A stretch of DNA of 64,000 nt from Shiraia sp. slf14 (lineage: Eukaryota; Ascomycota; Dothideomycetes; Pleosporales; Shiraiaceae). Position numbers and translations under genes: made by a program. Shown one piece after another: positions 33,450 to 44,601 of the stretch (position 1 is its first letter; every line of letters starts with the position of its first letter). The notes under the pieces are model-generated. The model made no database searches, was not told where the DNA came from, and worked only from the letters and a program-made list of their open reading frames with translations. The stretch covers positions 104,074 to 168,073 of the forward strand of contig AXZN01000072.1 in assembly GCA_000498155.1 (NCBI GenBank), given 5' to 3'.

Positions 33450-34538
33450 ATGTCAGCTTCCCACTTTACGACCTTGAGTGCATCAACTGTAGCACAAGCC
33501 ATCCATACGGCTTTGAATAGGAAGACTTATCGCAGCCGAGCTATTGTAAATCCAGACCAAATCGCCGCATTCGCTCTACGTGTTCAAGAGCGCATCAAAC
33601 AATCCATCAACGAGGCAGTACAAGACTCCGACGACGGCAGCGTAAACTGGCAATTCGAAGTCTTCAAACCTATTATAGCGGACTTTGAAGTCTCTGAGAT
33701 ACTTGGATTCTCTATTGACGATACGGAATATCTCTTGTTGCTGACAACCGTGGCCATTCTTGGCTACGAGCTGTTGCTTCGACCAGAGACAAGTGGCGAG
33801 AAGGCGACGGGCGAATTTCTCATCAACATATTTGCCCAATACTTCACTGAGATGGAAATGCGCATGGAAGTTGGCCGTCGTTTGCGATCTGAGCAATATC
33901 GTCTTGAGCACAGCAGCGGCACAGAGTTTCTGGTTCTCCAGGCTTTACGCACAATGTTGAAGCTCATGCCAAATCACTCCACTGCCTCCGCCTCAATTGC
34001 AGAGAGTTCTAACGCTCCAGCAACGCCTTCTCGAGCAACAGATCGTGCTCAGCATCGAACCCTAGCTGATGCACCTGAAGTGCTGCAACGCGTTTCCCAG
34101 CCATGCACTTTACGAGCACCTACGCCTGTTGCCTCAGGGCAAGTCAAGATCGAAGTCTACCTCAAATCTGGCCACTCATGGCCATTCGATTTCGTTGACT
34201 CGATGGGCTCACAAGACCGCCGACTAGTAATGCAGTCGTATGTCGGCTCACACATGGCTGTTGAGCCCGGCTTCACTGTTTCCAATGTCTCTGGATTGTT
34301 TGACACAGTCAACATCAAAGCTCTACATGGGTCCCCTGGCACTCTGGCAGCTACGATTTTACTTCCCCCGGGGTACTCTTTCCACGTGTTGGACGTTGAA
34401 GACATCACCTGTTCGGCAAATCCAAAATCTGAAACTCGGATCGAGACTCAACGAGCTACGCTTGTCATAAAGTCTGGTGAGTACGTTATTAAGCGTCGCA
34501 ATTGCCGCGCGAGCGCGCTTATTGAGACTTGTGAGTGA
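33450..34538 (+). CDS. unrecognised protein, 362 aa
   Basis: This is a single-exon ORF with an ATG at 33450. The N-terminal 170 residues look helical and globular (AFALRVQERIKQSINEAV, DDTEYLLLLTTVAILGYELL). A Thr/Ala/Ser-rich linker follows (about 178-225). The C-terminal 130 residues look beta-rich (VKIEVYLKSGHSWPFDFVDS, AATILLPPGYSFHVLDVEDI, ATLVIKSGEYVIKRR). No family, signal peptide or catalytic motif was recognised. It lies between a zinc-knuckle gene and the AAA+/HET gene, in the accessory-looking part of the window. It is likely a real gene because of length and composition, and possibly lineage-specific. Confidence 0.65.
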   Translation: MSASHFTTLSASTVAQAIHTALNRKTYRSRAIVNPDQIAAFALRVQERIKQSINEAVQDSDDGSVNWQFEVFKPIIADFEVSEILGFSIDDTEYLLLLTTVAILGYELLLRPETSGEKATGEFLINIFAQYFTEMEMRMEVGRRLRSEQYRLEHSSGTEFLVLQALRTMLKLMPNHSTASASIAESSNAPATPSRATDRAQHRTLADAPEVLQRVSQPCTLRAPTPVASGQVKIEVYLKSGHSWPFDFVDSMGSQDRRLVMQSYVGSHMAVEPGFTVSNVSGLFDTVNIKALHGSPGTLAATILLPPGYSFHVLDVEDITCSANPKSETRIETQRATLVIKSGEYVIKRRNCRASALIETCE

Positions 34539-35592
34539 AAGCCATGATCAGGTAGGCCGCCGGTTAGGCGCCGTGACACTGAAGAGTTGGTGATAGATAC
34601 GTCAGAAAGGATTTGCTCAAAAATATGTGGGGACACCAAAATGGGAGGCTCCTTAGTTTGCAATGGTTGATAAACGATGTGATTTCCTACTAGATTGATA
34701 CTGTACTTATGGCTGGGTATTATGTGATAAGTTGTGTCCACCGTTTACAATTGATTTAAATATTTTCATCCAGTAGTATTCCTTAGTATGCGACTCCTGG
34801 TAATGGCCATCTCCATATCGCAATATGCACAAAGAAGCGAGAGAACGTTGCTGGGTTAAAGTCTGGAAATGTCGTTCTTCAATCAAATGGAGCTAAGTTA
34901 CATCAAGCTAAAATCTTGTATTGAATGCAACAGATCAAACCTAGGTATCAAGTATATCAATCCACACAAGGTCCCGATCTATCCTAGCGCATACATGTTA
35001 CTATAAAAGATATGAGGCTCATAACAACATGCGCTAGGCGTCGTTATCAGACTATCAACAACATCGAAATTGAGTGCAGAAACCATATTCTAAAACAAGT
35101 CCTGCAGACAGACTATACTAGTCTGATTTTATACGCAATTCTCAGAGCACAATTACAGGCTTCCACAATCGAAGTTCATCGGGCGGTATCCTGAGCTGGT
35201 AGCTGTTCTTCACAACTTTCAGTGACACTACCATTTCTTGCATTCCATGCATACTCTAAGAAGATCAGCAGTGCCGTAGAGGACCCTCTCACCGGAAAAA
35301 ATAGATTAATGAGACAGATAGCGTGTCTTCATATGATTGGCTGCACGGCAAGATGAAATGTAATGATGGATACGATTACTAACGTGCTTTGATGTGATTG
35401 GCCGCTCTTCAACGTGGCATAGAGTCAACAGCTCGCATGCGACATGATCTTCTGAACTCCAAAGAGTTTTAAAAGGGATTGCTAGCTGTCCAGCAAAATG
35501 TCAGCATTCAACTCAGAGCGGTACAAAAAGTTCAATTTTGCTACTCTTATCTTGGTTGGTATCAAGATTTATCTTGTAACAGCTGGTACTCA
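34539..35592. other. intergenic, promoter of AAA+/HET gene
   Basis: These roughly 1 kb are AT-rich with no supported gene. The last 100 bp contain short ATG-initiated frames (35498 in another frame) ahead of the proposed start at 35593; these could be upstream ORFs or part of an unrecognised first exon. Confidence 0.4.
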
Positions 35593-38500
35593 ATGGAGAA
35601 CATACCCAGCAGGTCGGAGCATGACAAATGGGAGGTACCCAGGTGGTTCCTCGATAATTGTGTCAAAACTTCCGAGGAGCTAGAAGATCTCAAGGTTCCC
35701 TTGCGTGTCCAGAATCATACCACATTTGCTGCAGATTCTGATGAAGAGTTGAGCGCCTTGGAAACAAACTTTTACGAGGTCAGCCCGCTGATTTATCAGT
35801 CTCTATGGCGACCTGCTTTGCCCCGTATATCAGAGATTGCACCCACAGCCAAATCGGGCGTCAATGCTCCTAGAATATTCAGCAACGACGGTTTAGTGCT
35901 TCAAGTTCCGAGCAAGCATGGAAATGTTGAAGGCAACCATTTTTTGTCAACTATTGTAAACTACCTCGCCAAAGATACTGGGGTTGACCTTATTACCATT
36001 GGAGTCAACGATGTACAGGATCTCCTCGACTATTACGATTCGTCAATCCCGAAACAAGGAAAAAAATCTGAAACAAAGACTGATATCCAAGGATACTCTG
36101 ATGGTGAAGTTAAGAAACCCCCCGGGAAAGACCCAGAGAAAGATCCAGAGAAAGATCCAGAGAAAGATCCAGAGAAAGATCCAGAGAAAACCCCGGAGAG
36201 AGACCCCGAAAAGGACCCTGAAGAGGACCCTGAAGAGGACTCGGATGGAACAAGTCTATCCAAACTCCTTGAAAGTAAGGCATCGAAACACGGGGACAAA
36301 TCAAAGGTGCAGAGGTAATGATCCACAATTGTGATATTGGCTGACACTTGGATTTAGGAGGAATCATCGTTTGATTTCATTTTCAGTTTGTTATCATCAT
36401 TTCACAAAGGTGGATCCAAGGTATAGGACTACTTTCCCATAGTTTGAGTGTAACTGACGCTGTCGTGGGCATCAGTACTCGTTCAAGAATTTCCCCTTCG
36501 GTCCTGTATTGTCGTCACCTAATGCAAAGCGCGCAAGGGGAACATCTTTCGTGGAAGGCGCCAGCAACGCTAAACCTCTTATCGTTCATATTCAGAAGAC
36601 AGATGAAATATCAGAAGTCTGCGGAGACGGATTTTTTCGGTCACTCTTGGATGCCGTAATCAAAGCAACTTCGGTCCTTCTCATTTTTACCATGGCCGAT
36701 CAGAATCATCACTTTGACCCAAAATCCTTGTACAAATCGGGCGATAGAAGACTCTCGGAGACGATTCGGGTAGCCCCAGTCGGGAACGAAGCTCAAAGGA
36801 AGGTTTTTAATGAAATTGATGCTGTAGAGAACGCGTTACAGCCAACGAGTATCAGGCTCATCCAAAGGTTGATTCGACGGAAATTTTCCACATTTCGTGC
36901 TTTACGCCTTGCCCAGCCTTGGTACAATTGGGACTTTTTACAGGGATCCGAAACAGAAGAAATGCTCAAATCTGGTATCTTAAATGAGAAAGATCTAGCC
37001 AACGATGTCTGTGCGTTCGACCCAGGCCCAACGGAAGAGCAATTTAAGGATGCAATTCTCCAGGCCGGTCATCGATCAAAAGCCTTGCATGATTGGTGTA
37101 ATATGGACAAACTGGGGAATGTAGACGAGCGAAACTCAGGTCTGCCTTCTCGAGTGCACCCCGTTATTGACAAAATTAAACGTAGCTCTGACGCTGAATG
37201 GGAGAAGAAGTTTCTCGAGAACATCATCAACCCGAGCGACATAGAGGAAGGATGGGACCAGATCGTGCTGGATCCAGATACCAAAGACAGAGTCCTTCAG
37301 CTTTTGAATCAGCCATCCAATACTGGTGTCCAAGGCTATGGAGTTCTGAAACGGGCCCGCGTTGGGGGAGCTGTGTTGTATGGGCCTCCTGGCACAGGTA
37401 AAACAAAGTTCGCTCGCGTCATAGCCCGAGGATCCGACGCGGTAATGATCAGCGTCTCAGCAGCTGATATCAAGAACATGTACGTGGGGCAAAGCGAAAA
37501 AGCAATTCAAGGCCTCTTCAGCCTTGCACGGAAGATATGCCCATGCATTGTTTTTATCGACGAGGCTGATACCTTATTCCGATCAAGGAAGGCTGATGAC
37601 AAGAGCTGGGAGAGGAGTCAAGTAAATCAATTACTCTGTGACATGGATGGAGTGCAGAAGGGAGGATTACAACCATTTGTCCTTCTTGCGACAAATTTTC
37701 CGCGCGACTTAGACCATGCGGTTCTTCGTCGCGTGTCGGCTCGCCTCTACATTGGTCTTCCAGATCACGGGGAGCGTCGCCAGATCTTCAAACTATTTCT
37801 CACCGAAGAGTCCATTCATGAAGATATAGATCTTAATGATCTGGCTAGTATGTCTTTGGGCTATTCCGGGTCCGATATCGAAACGATCTGTGTGCAAGCT
37901 GCTCTAAGTTGCGATTCCATTATAAGTGAGCATGATACCAGGAGATTGTTAAAGAGGTGTCACTTCGAGCAGGCTTTCAATCGATGCGCACCTACTACAT
38001 CAAAGAAAGCCCTAGAAAGTATTCGAGTCTTTGCTAAGGAATTCGATCCGGAAGCTGTAAGTCGTATTGATGAGGAAATGAAAATTGATCGCAGACAGGC
38101 TAAAGGTGTCATACCTCAATCTATGGGGCGCAACAGGACCTCTGGCCATCCGTTCGATCATCAGGAGCAGAAAGACCTGCATTCTTTTCCCTCGTCTGAA
38201 ACCAAACCATCCTCGGGCATCTGTGGGACTAAGAGATCATCCATCAAGACTGCAGAAGTAGTCCAGTCAGCGGCAGATATAAGAAAACAAGAAGTGATTG
38301 ATTCTGAGAGCATGTCTGCCTCCCATACGAAGCCGATGTTATATCGCTACAGTCCTTTGAAACCCAATAGCACGCAAATTCGAGTGATTTCCATCGATCA
38401 AAAATGCAATAGTCCTGAGAAATGTGCAGATGAGACACTTCGATTTACTCTGCGTACAGTAGACTTAGACGGCTACGTCCCAGTGTATAGCAGTACGACC

Positions 38501-40504
38501 AAATTACTCTCTCCAAGATTATTGCTTACGCTGTGGCACTGTGCAAACCTAGAACGTAAAGGAATATACAGTAGAACGTCTCAAGATGGAGCAAAAGATG
38601 ACCCAAGTTTCCTCAATGGATCCGACCTGCTACAAGATTTAAAGAAGATGACAGCGCAACTTGATAGGTTGTTTCAAGATGAATGTGAAATTTTCCAGCG
38701 ATTCGTTTGGGGAGATTACATTGCTCTAAGCTATGTGTGGGGTGACCCATCGAATAGACGAGACATCTTGATCGATGGCTGTCGATTATCTATCACAGAA
38801 AACTTATATCAAGCACTGACCCACCTCTGTAGCCTCGATTCGATCCGGAATCAGGCGCTACACATATGGGCTGACGCGATATGTATCAACCAGGATGATC
38901 TTACTGAAAGGGCGACAGAAGTCAAGAAAATGGACATGATATATGCCTCGAGCTATTCAGTGATATCTTGGCTGGGAACACCTCATCCTGAAGAAATATC
39001 TCATCTCCCAGACATAAAAGATATCCTCACTTTTGTCCAAGAGGGGTTTCAAACCCGAGATGACCATGGAAAAGTACTCGAAGAAGCGATGCAAGATCCA
39101 TCTGAGCGTCTTACACTTTGCACAACGATGCACAACATCACTCAACTTCCATATTGGAGACGGATTTGGATCATGCAGGAAGTGGCATTGGGGGCAAATG
39201 TCTCATTCTGGTACGGGAAGATATCGTTCACCACAAAGGATCTCGTACATTTGGCCATTTGTGCCACGATGTACTTGAAATCATACAAAGCGCCTGATGT
39301 GTTTCCTACTCATGCGCTCCCAGACTTAGTCCATTTCCGTCACGTCCTAGACTTTCTAGGACCTTCCTATGGCAAAGAACGAGAATTGACTGAATTAATA
39401 TTGATTAGTCAAGCCTGTAAAGCCACGGATCTACGAGACAAAGTATTTGGACTCTTGGGTATTCTACCAAAAGCCATTTCTACACGAATATTTCCGGATT
39501 ATAATCGGGATGTTCGTGTCCAGGATGTTTTCATCATGTTCACGAAGGCGGTTTTTGAGGCTGACGGAAACCTCAATGCTATGGCAAGAGTTGCACCAAC
39601 ACCCCTACGGATTCCAAACCTACCTTCGTGGGCTTTTGATCTGCGCGGAAGTTTGGGCTTCAGGCTCATTAGAGAAAAATCGGAAATCAAAACTCACAGT
39701 GCAAATCTCGACTTACCGGCAGGGAAGCTTTCGTTCTCGAACTTCGATCACGTGATGCTCTGCGAGGGTGTTGTTGCTGATGTTGCATTGTCCCTCGGCC
39801 AGGTGGTTCAATGGTTCCCAGGCCAATCATCTGAAATGACAATCGGGTATAAGACGGAACAGGGGACAAGTCTACCAAGGCTAGACCTTGACTGGAGATT
39901 GGCGCTCGCACGTGTTTTGTCTCAAGACAGTTATTTTGAGTTTTCAGCATCTCCTTCTATTCTGGATATTCCTTGGCCAGAAATGACCGAGGATGAATCA
40001 GAAGCGGTTCAAGAGATATTATCTCTCGAAGCGCAGTACGGAGAAGAATTGTTCATTGGCCCGCTCGTCAATTTCAGAAATAACAAGGCTCTTTTATCCT
40101 TTCTTCATGAAAATTGCGATTTCGAAATTGGGGGAAAACCTCTCAAGAGCTATTTCAGGTCTATGGAAGACTACCTAGAGACAAGGAAGAGTCTTTTGGG
40201 GACGAAGGAGCTTAAAGAGGAAGAAGATACCTTGGAAGATCACATAACAACTCTCGGTAGCTATCTCGATCGCAACCGCTTATTCACAACAAGAAGCGGA
40301 CTTCTCGGCATAGGACCTGTATTCGCAATACCAGGCGACACTATTGCAGTCTTATCTTCCTGTGATATGCCGATGGTACTGAGGCCCATCGGAGACCAGT
40401 TCGAGGTCGTAGGGCCGTGCTTTGTCGAAGGACTCATGAGAGGAGAGACTGCGCAAGCTCTGAAGGAAGGCCGTTGCCAAATGAGGGAATTTAGCTTGTG
40501 TTGA
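35593..40504 (+). CDS. AAA+ ATPase fused to HET domain
   Basis: Three exons are inferred: 35593-36314, 36387-36420 (34 bp) and 36476-40504, with GTAATG and GTATAG donors and TTTTCAG and GCATCAG acceptors. The product is about 1594 aa. The N-terminus (LETNFYEVSPLIYQSLWRP, DGLVLQVPSKHG) is that of large fungal AAA ATPases. A KDPE-type repeat lies near 178-215. The AAA+ core has Walker A GPPGTGKT at 555, Walker B CIVFIDEAD (Asp 614, Glu 615), sensor-1 ATNF and arginine-finger region LRRVSARLYIGLP; all look intact and closest to the Msp1/spastin clade. After a Ser-rich linker (about 775-870) a complete HET protein follows: YRYSPLKP start, YIALSYVWGD at 1000, WADAICINQDD, SVISWLG, DLRDKVFGLLG, and a C-terminal GDTIAVLSSCDMPMVLRPIG block. 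HET domains trigger fungal incompatibility cell death; an ATPase-controlled HET executor is inference. The start codon is uncertain. Confidence 0.85.
36127..36240. repeat. 12-bp coding minisatellite (KDPE repeat)
   Basis: Roughly nine to ten 12-bp units lie in frame within exon 1 of the AAA+/HET gene. At least four successive copies of AGAAAGATCCAG are identical, then the array degenerates to K/R/E-D/T-P-E variants. It encodes an alternating-charge Pro-rich linker. Confidence 0.9.
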
Positions 40505-40780
40505 TCTCGGCGTTCGTAGTGTTTATAGCATTTCAACGGGTATTACGCACTGTGAACATGTTCTGTATGACTTTAGGATGTCGATGTAAGCAGGCACTAT
40601 GCCTTGAAATACATCATAAGAGCTAAAAGTCGGCTATTCAGTTATGAACGCTAGTGATACAATATCATCTATAACCAAGACAGACCCTCTTTATGAAATC
40701 ACCCTATCATATTACATGACCTACAGCCAAACCTTCTCCCCGAACGCCATCCGCTCTTTTTTCCCGTTTCTCCAAGTAAT

Positions 40781-41497
40781 TTAGTTTTCCGACTCTGAAA
40801 ACAATGTAGAAGATATGGGACCTCTAAATCTTGGCGGATTCGCAGTAATAATTTCATCGAAACACGCTTCCAATGCATGATATTTTCGTGCCAGGGGCGA
40901 ATTTCCCTCGAATTCAACTTTCACAACCTCCACATCATCTATGCTTTTCACGTCCTCAAGCAACCCTCTGAAATTGTCCTCGAATTTCTGCTGCATCTGC
41001 CCGTCACTTTTTAAGGTGCCGTGGAATCCGCAGGCTGTGATGACTTCATCAATGTCTTGGAATTTCAATATGAACTTTGGTTTAACGCCGTATAGATTTG
41101 CATAAACATTGATATCGTGGCGCTCGCCGCTCTCGTATAGCAAAGCATCAACAACTGGTCGGCCGCGATGCGCTGCGCGATTTCCAGCCTTGATGAGACC
41201 CGGCTGGATGTTTTTCAGACCCATTCGTCGGCGGTGGTCCTCAAGATAGCGCATGCGTACTTCTTTTCCAATACGCGCCGCTTGCTCTGTAAGTGGATGT
41301 GTCTGTTTCAAGACATTGAGGCTCTCTTCCTTTGATCCTATATCGGTCTCAAGATACCGAATCCTCTGCTCCAGCAAGTTTATAGTGTCTTCTTTCGATA
41401 TTTTATCGGCCTTCAAAGACCGCACCTCGTCTCGGAGGTCCTCATTTCTGATCTCCAACGTTGCGATCCTCTTTAGCAAATATGTTTCTTCTGCCAT
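40781..41497 (-). CDS. coiled-coil protein next to AAA+/HET gene
   Basis: The product is 238 aa from the ATG at 41497 (MAEETYLLKR); the open frame continues ten codons upstream. Residues 5-75 are a leucine coiled coil (ATLEIRNEDLRDEVRSLKAD). The remaining 160 residues look globular (GLIKAGNRAAHRGRPVVDAL, YANLYGVKPKFILKFQDIDE). No named family or catalytic motif was recognised. It is convergent with the AAA+/HET gene, 276 bp between stops. A functional link to that gene is only suggested by position. It is probably cytosolic, with no signal or TM segment. Confidence 0.7.
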   Translation of the reverse strand: MAEETYLLKRIATLEIRNEDLRDEVRSLKADKISKEDTINLLEQRIRYLETDIGSKEESLNVLKQTHPLTEQAARIGKEVRMRYLEDHRRRMGLKNIQPGLIKAGNRAAHRGRPVVDALLYESGERHDINVYANLYGVKPKFILKFQDIDEVITACGFHGTLKSDGQMQQKFEDNFRGLLEDVKSIDDVEVVKVEFEGNSPLARKYHALEACFDEIITANPPRFRGPISSTLFSESEN

Positions 41498-42571
41498 TTC
41501 GGTATGTGCCGGCCTTGTTATTAGCACTCAGGTATGCTCAAGCGAAGGGTCTCAGGTGCAGCCTCTGTCGACTAGAAATTGCTCTTGATGGCTTCACGGA
41601 CACTCGATATGTGATGAGACATTACAGTCCAATTCTGTGAAGAAGAAAAAATTGCACCAGGCTGTCGCGTCTGCTGCCGCTTACGCGGGGTCCCAGAGGC
41701 GTGGCCGGTTGGTCACGTGATATGACACGATGGCATTATAACATACTGCGCATATGAGATTAAACCATGTTGTACTCGCCATTTCCAAGAGAGTTTCGGT
41801 CATCAAGTAATGTGAAACAATTCTTAGCCTCAGTAAAGAGCATGATATCGTGCTGATGGGAAAATCGTTCATGTGAAAGTGAAGTGGTCATTATTTTGGG
41901 GATACAAGAAAGACAAAAGTGAAGGAAAGAAGATTAATTGGAAAGACTTATATTAATACTTTCCCCGCCACTACTAAGTCCTTACTAAGCTAGAGAGTGC
42001 CTGTTTAATCATATCGACGAAGCATTCCTTTCTTTTGGTAGAATGGCAGTACATGGTGGATCAGTATCAATCCCTCTTACTATGATAAACCATGCAATCA
42101 GATTGAAAGAACTGGCGAATTCAGATATGTCAGTAGGACCGTGTGTTCCATGTATGCCATCATTTCAATACTGAATTTTCAAATGGGCTCAGGTGACTGC
42201 TCACATCATTACGCTGCACAGCTCACTGCATTCTCAACAGAGCCTCACCACAGATCTTCCTGCATTAAATGGATGTTCAGATTTTACAAATTTGTGCCTG
42301 CTCATCATAACAATACTTCAAAATTCGCAAGTTCGCTATAGCTTTCACTCCTTAAGCACGCGACCATCATCAAATGATAAGGGTGAAGACAAAAACTCCA
42401 AAACAATGCGAATAAACCCAATTTAGCCTCCCAAGAGACATGTATCCAAAACCAAGCTTCCTGTCTCGTATTCCACGCTGCGCAAAAATTTCGCGAAACT
42501 CGTGGCAAGTTCGGCTCCCCACCGGACACCAAGATAGCTGCTGCAGGGCTGACGATCACGGCATAGCAACC
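41498..42571. other. AT-rich intergenic stretch
   Basis: These 1.1 kb lie between the coiled-coil gene promoter and the P450 3' end. Short ORFs at 42141-42426 and 42440-42820 overlap and carry no domain. Nothing else was seen. Confidence 0.4.
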
Positions 42572-44601
42572 TCAAACTTTACTCCAGCCCAATGGCTTAC
42601 CACGGCCTTGATCAGGACCCCAATATTCGCGGTTGGGCGTGAAATCGCCTCTTTCAACGCCTTCGCTAAACAATCTGCGGACTTTATTGGCTCGCTCGTT
42701 ATCGCGGGGCCAAAGTTGAAACTTAAACGGGATGGGCTTCGCAATCAGGAGGATGGAGTAATCGAGTGTGGGGTCGGCGGGTTTCTTGGTGATGTCGCCC
42801 CATTCCATAGGTTTGTATGATGGTTGTGTTGTTTCCTTCTTCTCAGAAGATGTGGTACCGGGGTAGCTGTATTTCGAAAGGATTTTGTCTTCCATTGATA
42901 TTTGGTCAGATTCAACGCCTGCATTTAGCTCTTCATTGGAGATAGAGGCCTTTTCATTCAAGCCAATCTTGTGCTCTTGCGTGGATGGAGTGGCGTCAGC
43001 TGATGGGACGTCTTCGGGCATTTTCGAAATATTGAATAACCAAGCAATGGATCCGATACCAATGAGCAGATCTTCATCCGTGACTGTTTGGCCTTGGCAA
43101 GTCCTGCGGCCGTACCCAAATTGAGTTGAGTTTATGATGGTAGGAAACTGTGTAAGCGGTTCTTGGTATGTCGGATATTTAGGCTCCAGCCATCTGAGTG
43201 GATTGAAAGTCTCGGGATCTGGGAAAAATTCAGGATCGCGAGAGATCGCCCTATGCAGCAGTTAACAGATCTGACCGCAGAATGGCGTCACTGAACTTAC
43301 CATTCGAGCGGATGCATAGTGCTGCCTTTGGGAATATGATAACCGTTGTATTCGTCGTCCTGAATGAGATAATGAGGAATGCCCGTGGGCACTGGCGGAC
43401 GCCAACGAATACACTCTCGAATAATGGCACGTAGGAATGGCAGGTTTGGTCGATCTTCTGCAACTGGGAGGCGGTCACCGCAAACGCGATCAAGCTCATC
43501 GTGTAGCATAGGGAGGTATTGTGGGTAATGAGCCATGGCCAAGCAGAATGTCTGCATCGGAGCGGCAATCGTAAGAGCCCCAGCAATTCCGTGCATTCCT
43601 ACAGCATAGGCACCTTCGAGGTCAGATTTAAATCCCCACTTACTGCGCCCGTCCAAGAATATCTTCATCCAGGATGGCGCAGCTTTCCCTTCTTCAATTT
43701 CTTTCTTCACTTGTCCCTGCATAGTCTCGAACCAGGCTCGCTCAGTGCGGGCGCGTCTTCTCTCCCATGCCTTGGCTGGCGAAAGCCAATCTGGAAGTGC
43801 CATCAAAAATGGCAGCTTGTTGCCCATTGCGCCAGTCGGCGAAACACCGATCAGCAACTCACGAGCCCTTTGTTTCAATTCATCACTCGCTTCGCTGTGG
43901 CCCCAAGCGAGGCGGCAAGTAACACGCGAGATGAAGGATTCGAGAACATGATTGTATTTCTCTGGCTCATCCAAAAGTTCGGCGAGCATACGCTGGGCTT
44001 CCAATTCCGGATAGCGATGAAAATTGGCCTTCTCCGATTCGCGCATGATGATGTTTGCAAATCTTCTCTGTCGAGTGTGTCCATCTGACCAGAATAAGCA
44101 AAGGAAATAAATTTGGTATTGAGCTAAGATTTACCATTTCTGCTGAGCAACGGCAGATATTGTGCACTGGTGCGATTGTCGTCGATCAATGCGGGAATGT
44201 GTGGGCGGTCAGAGTATATAGCCGCTCTCTTGGATAGGAGGTCCTTCGAGATTTGATCCGAGGAAATCCATACATGATTATGGCCGGCGAGATTAACTTG
44301 ATAGATTGGACCGTACTCTTTGCCCCATTCTGCGAACTTAATGAAACCATTCTTCTCAGGAATATCCGGAACAGACCCAATAATTGGGTAGCCTAGTCGA
44401 TACCATATCAGCAAGCGTCCTTCTTAAGGTTGAAGTCCAATGATAGAGGTGTTCCTGGAGATAGCGATGTTACATACCCTTTGGGCCGGGTAGGGGTTTA
44501 AGTCCCTTGGGAATTCTATGACGTTGAGATTTATCCCAAAGCTTGTAAAGTACATATGCGCCCAGTAGGACAGCAGCGAAGAGCAGGGTAGGAAGGGCCA
44601 T
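42572..44601 (-). CDS. cytochrome P450 monooxygenase
   Basis: Four exons are inferred: 44478-44601, 44135-44392, 43301-44084 and 42572-43250, encoding 614 aa. An N-terminal membrane anchor (LPTLLFAAVLLGAYVLYKLW) precedes the Pro hinge GLKPLPGPKG and GYPIIGSVPDIPEKNG. Later marks are SRNDGHTRQRRF (helix C), GIAGALTIAAPM (helix I), FLRAIIRECIRWRPP (ExxR) and FGYGRRTCQGQTV (heme-binding Cys). This is a microsomal class II P450 needing a CPR partner. Helix I has Leu where the usual acidic residue sits (A-G-A-L-T). After the heme Cys there is an acidic, Ser/Glu-rich insertion of about 70 residues (starting ISKMPEDVPSADAT) before SILLIAKPIPFKFQLWPR, which explains the length. The substrate is unknown, and no biosynthetic cluster is visible around it. 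Confidence 0.88.

Noticed and set aside
36033..36347. minus-strand ORF with GSFSGSFSG repeats
   Set aside because: It is the antisense shadow of the KDPE minisatellite in the AAA+/HET gene.
37970..38340. possibility that AAA and HET parts are two separate genes
   Set aside because: The frame is open throughout with no stop, so one gene is the simpler reading. Kept as the main caveat, because a HET-like start (MSASHTKPMLYRYSPLKP) lies at the junction.
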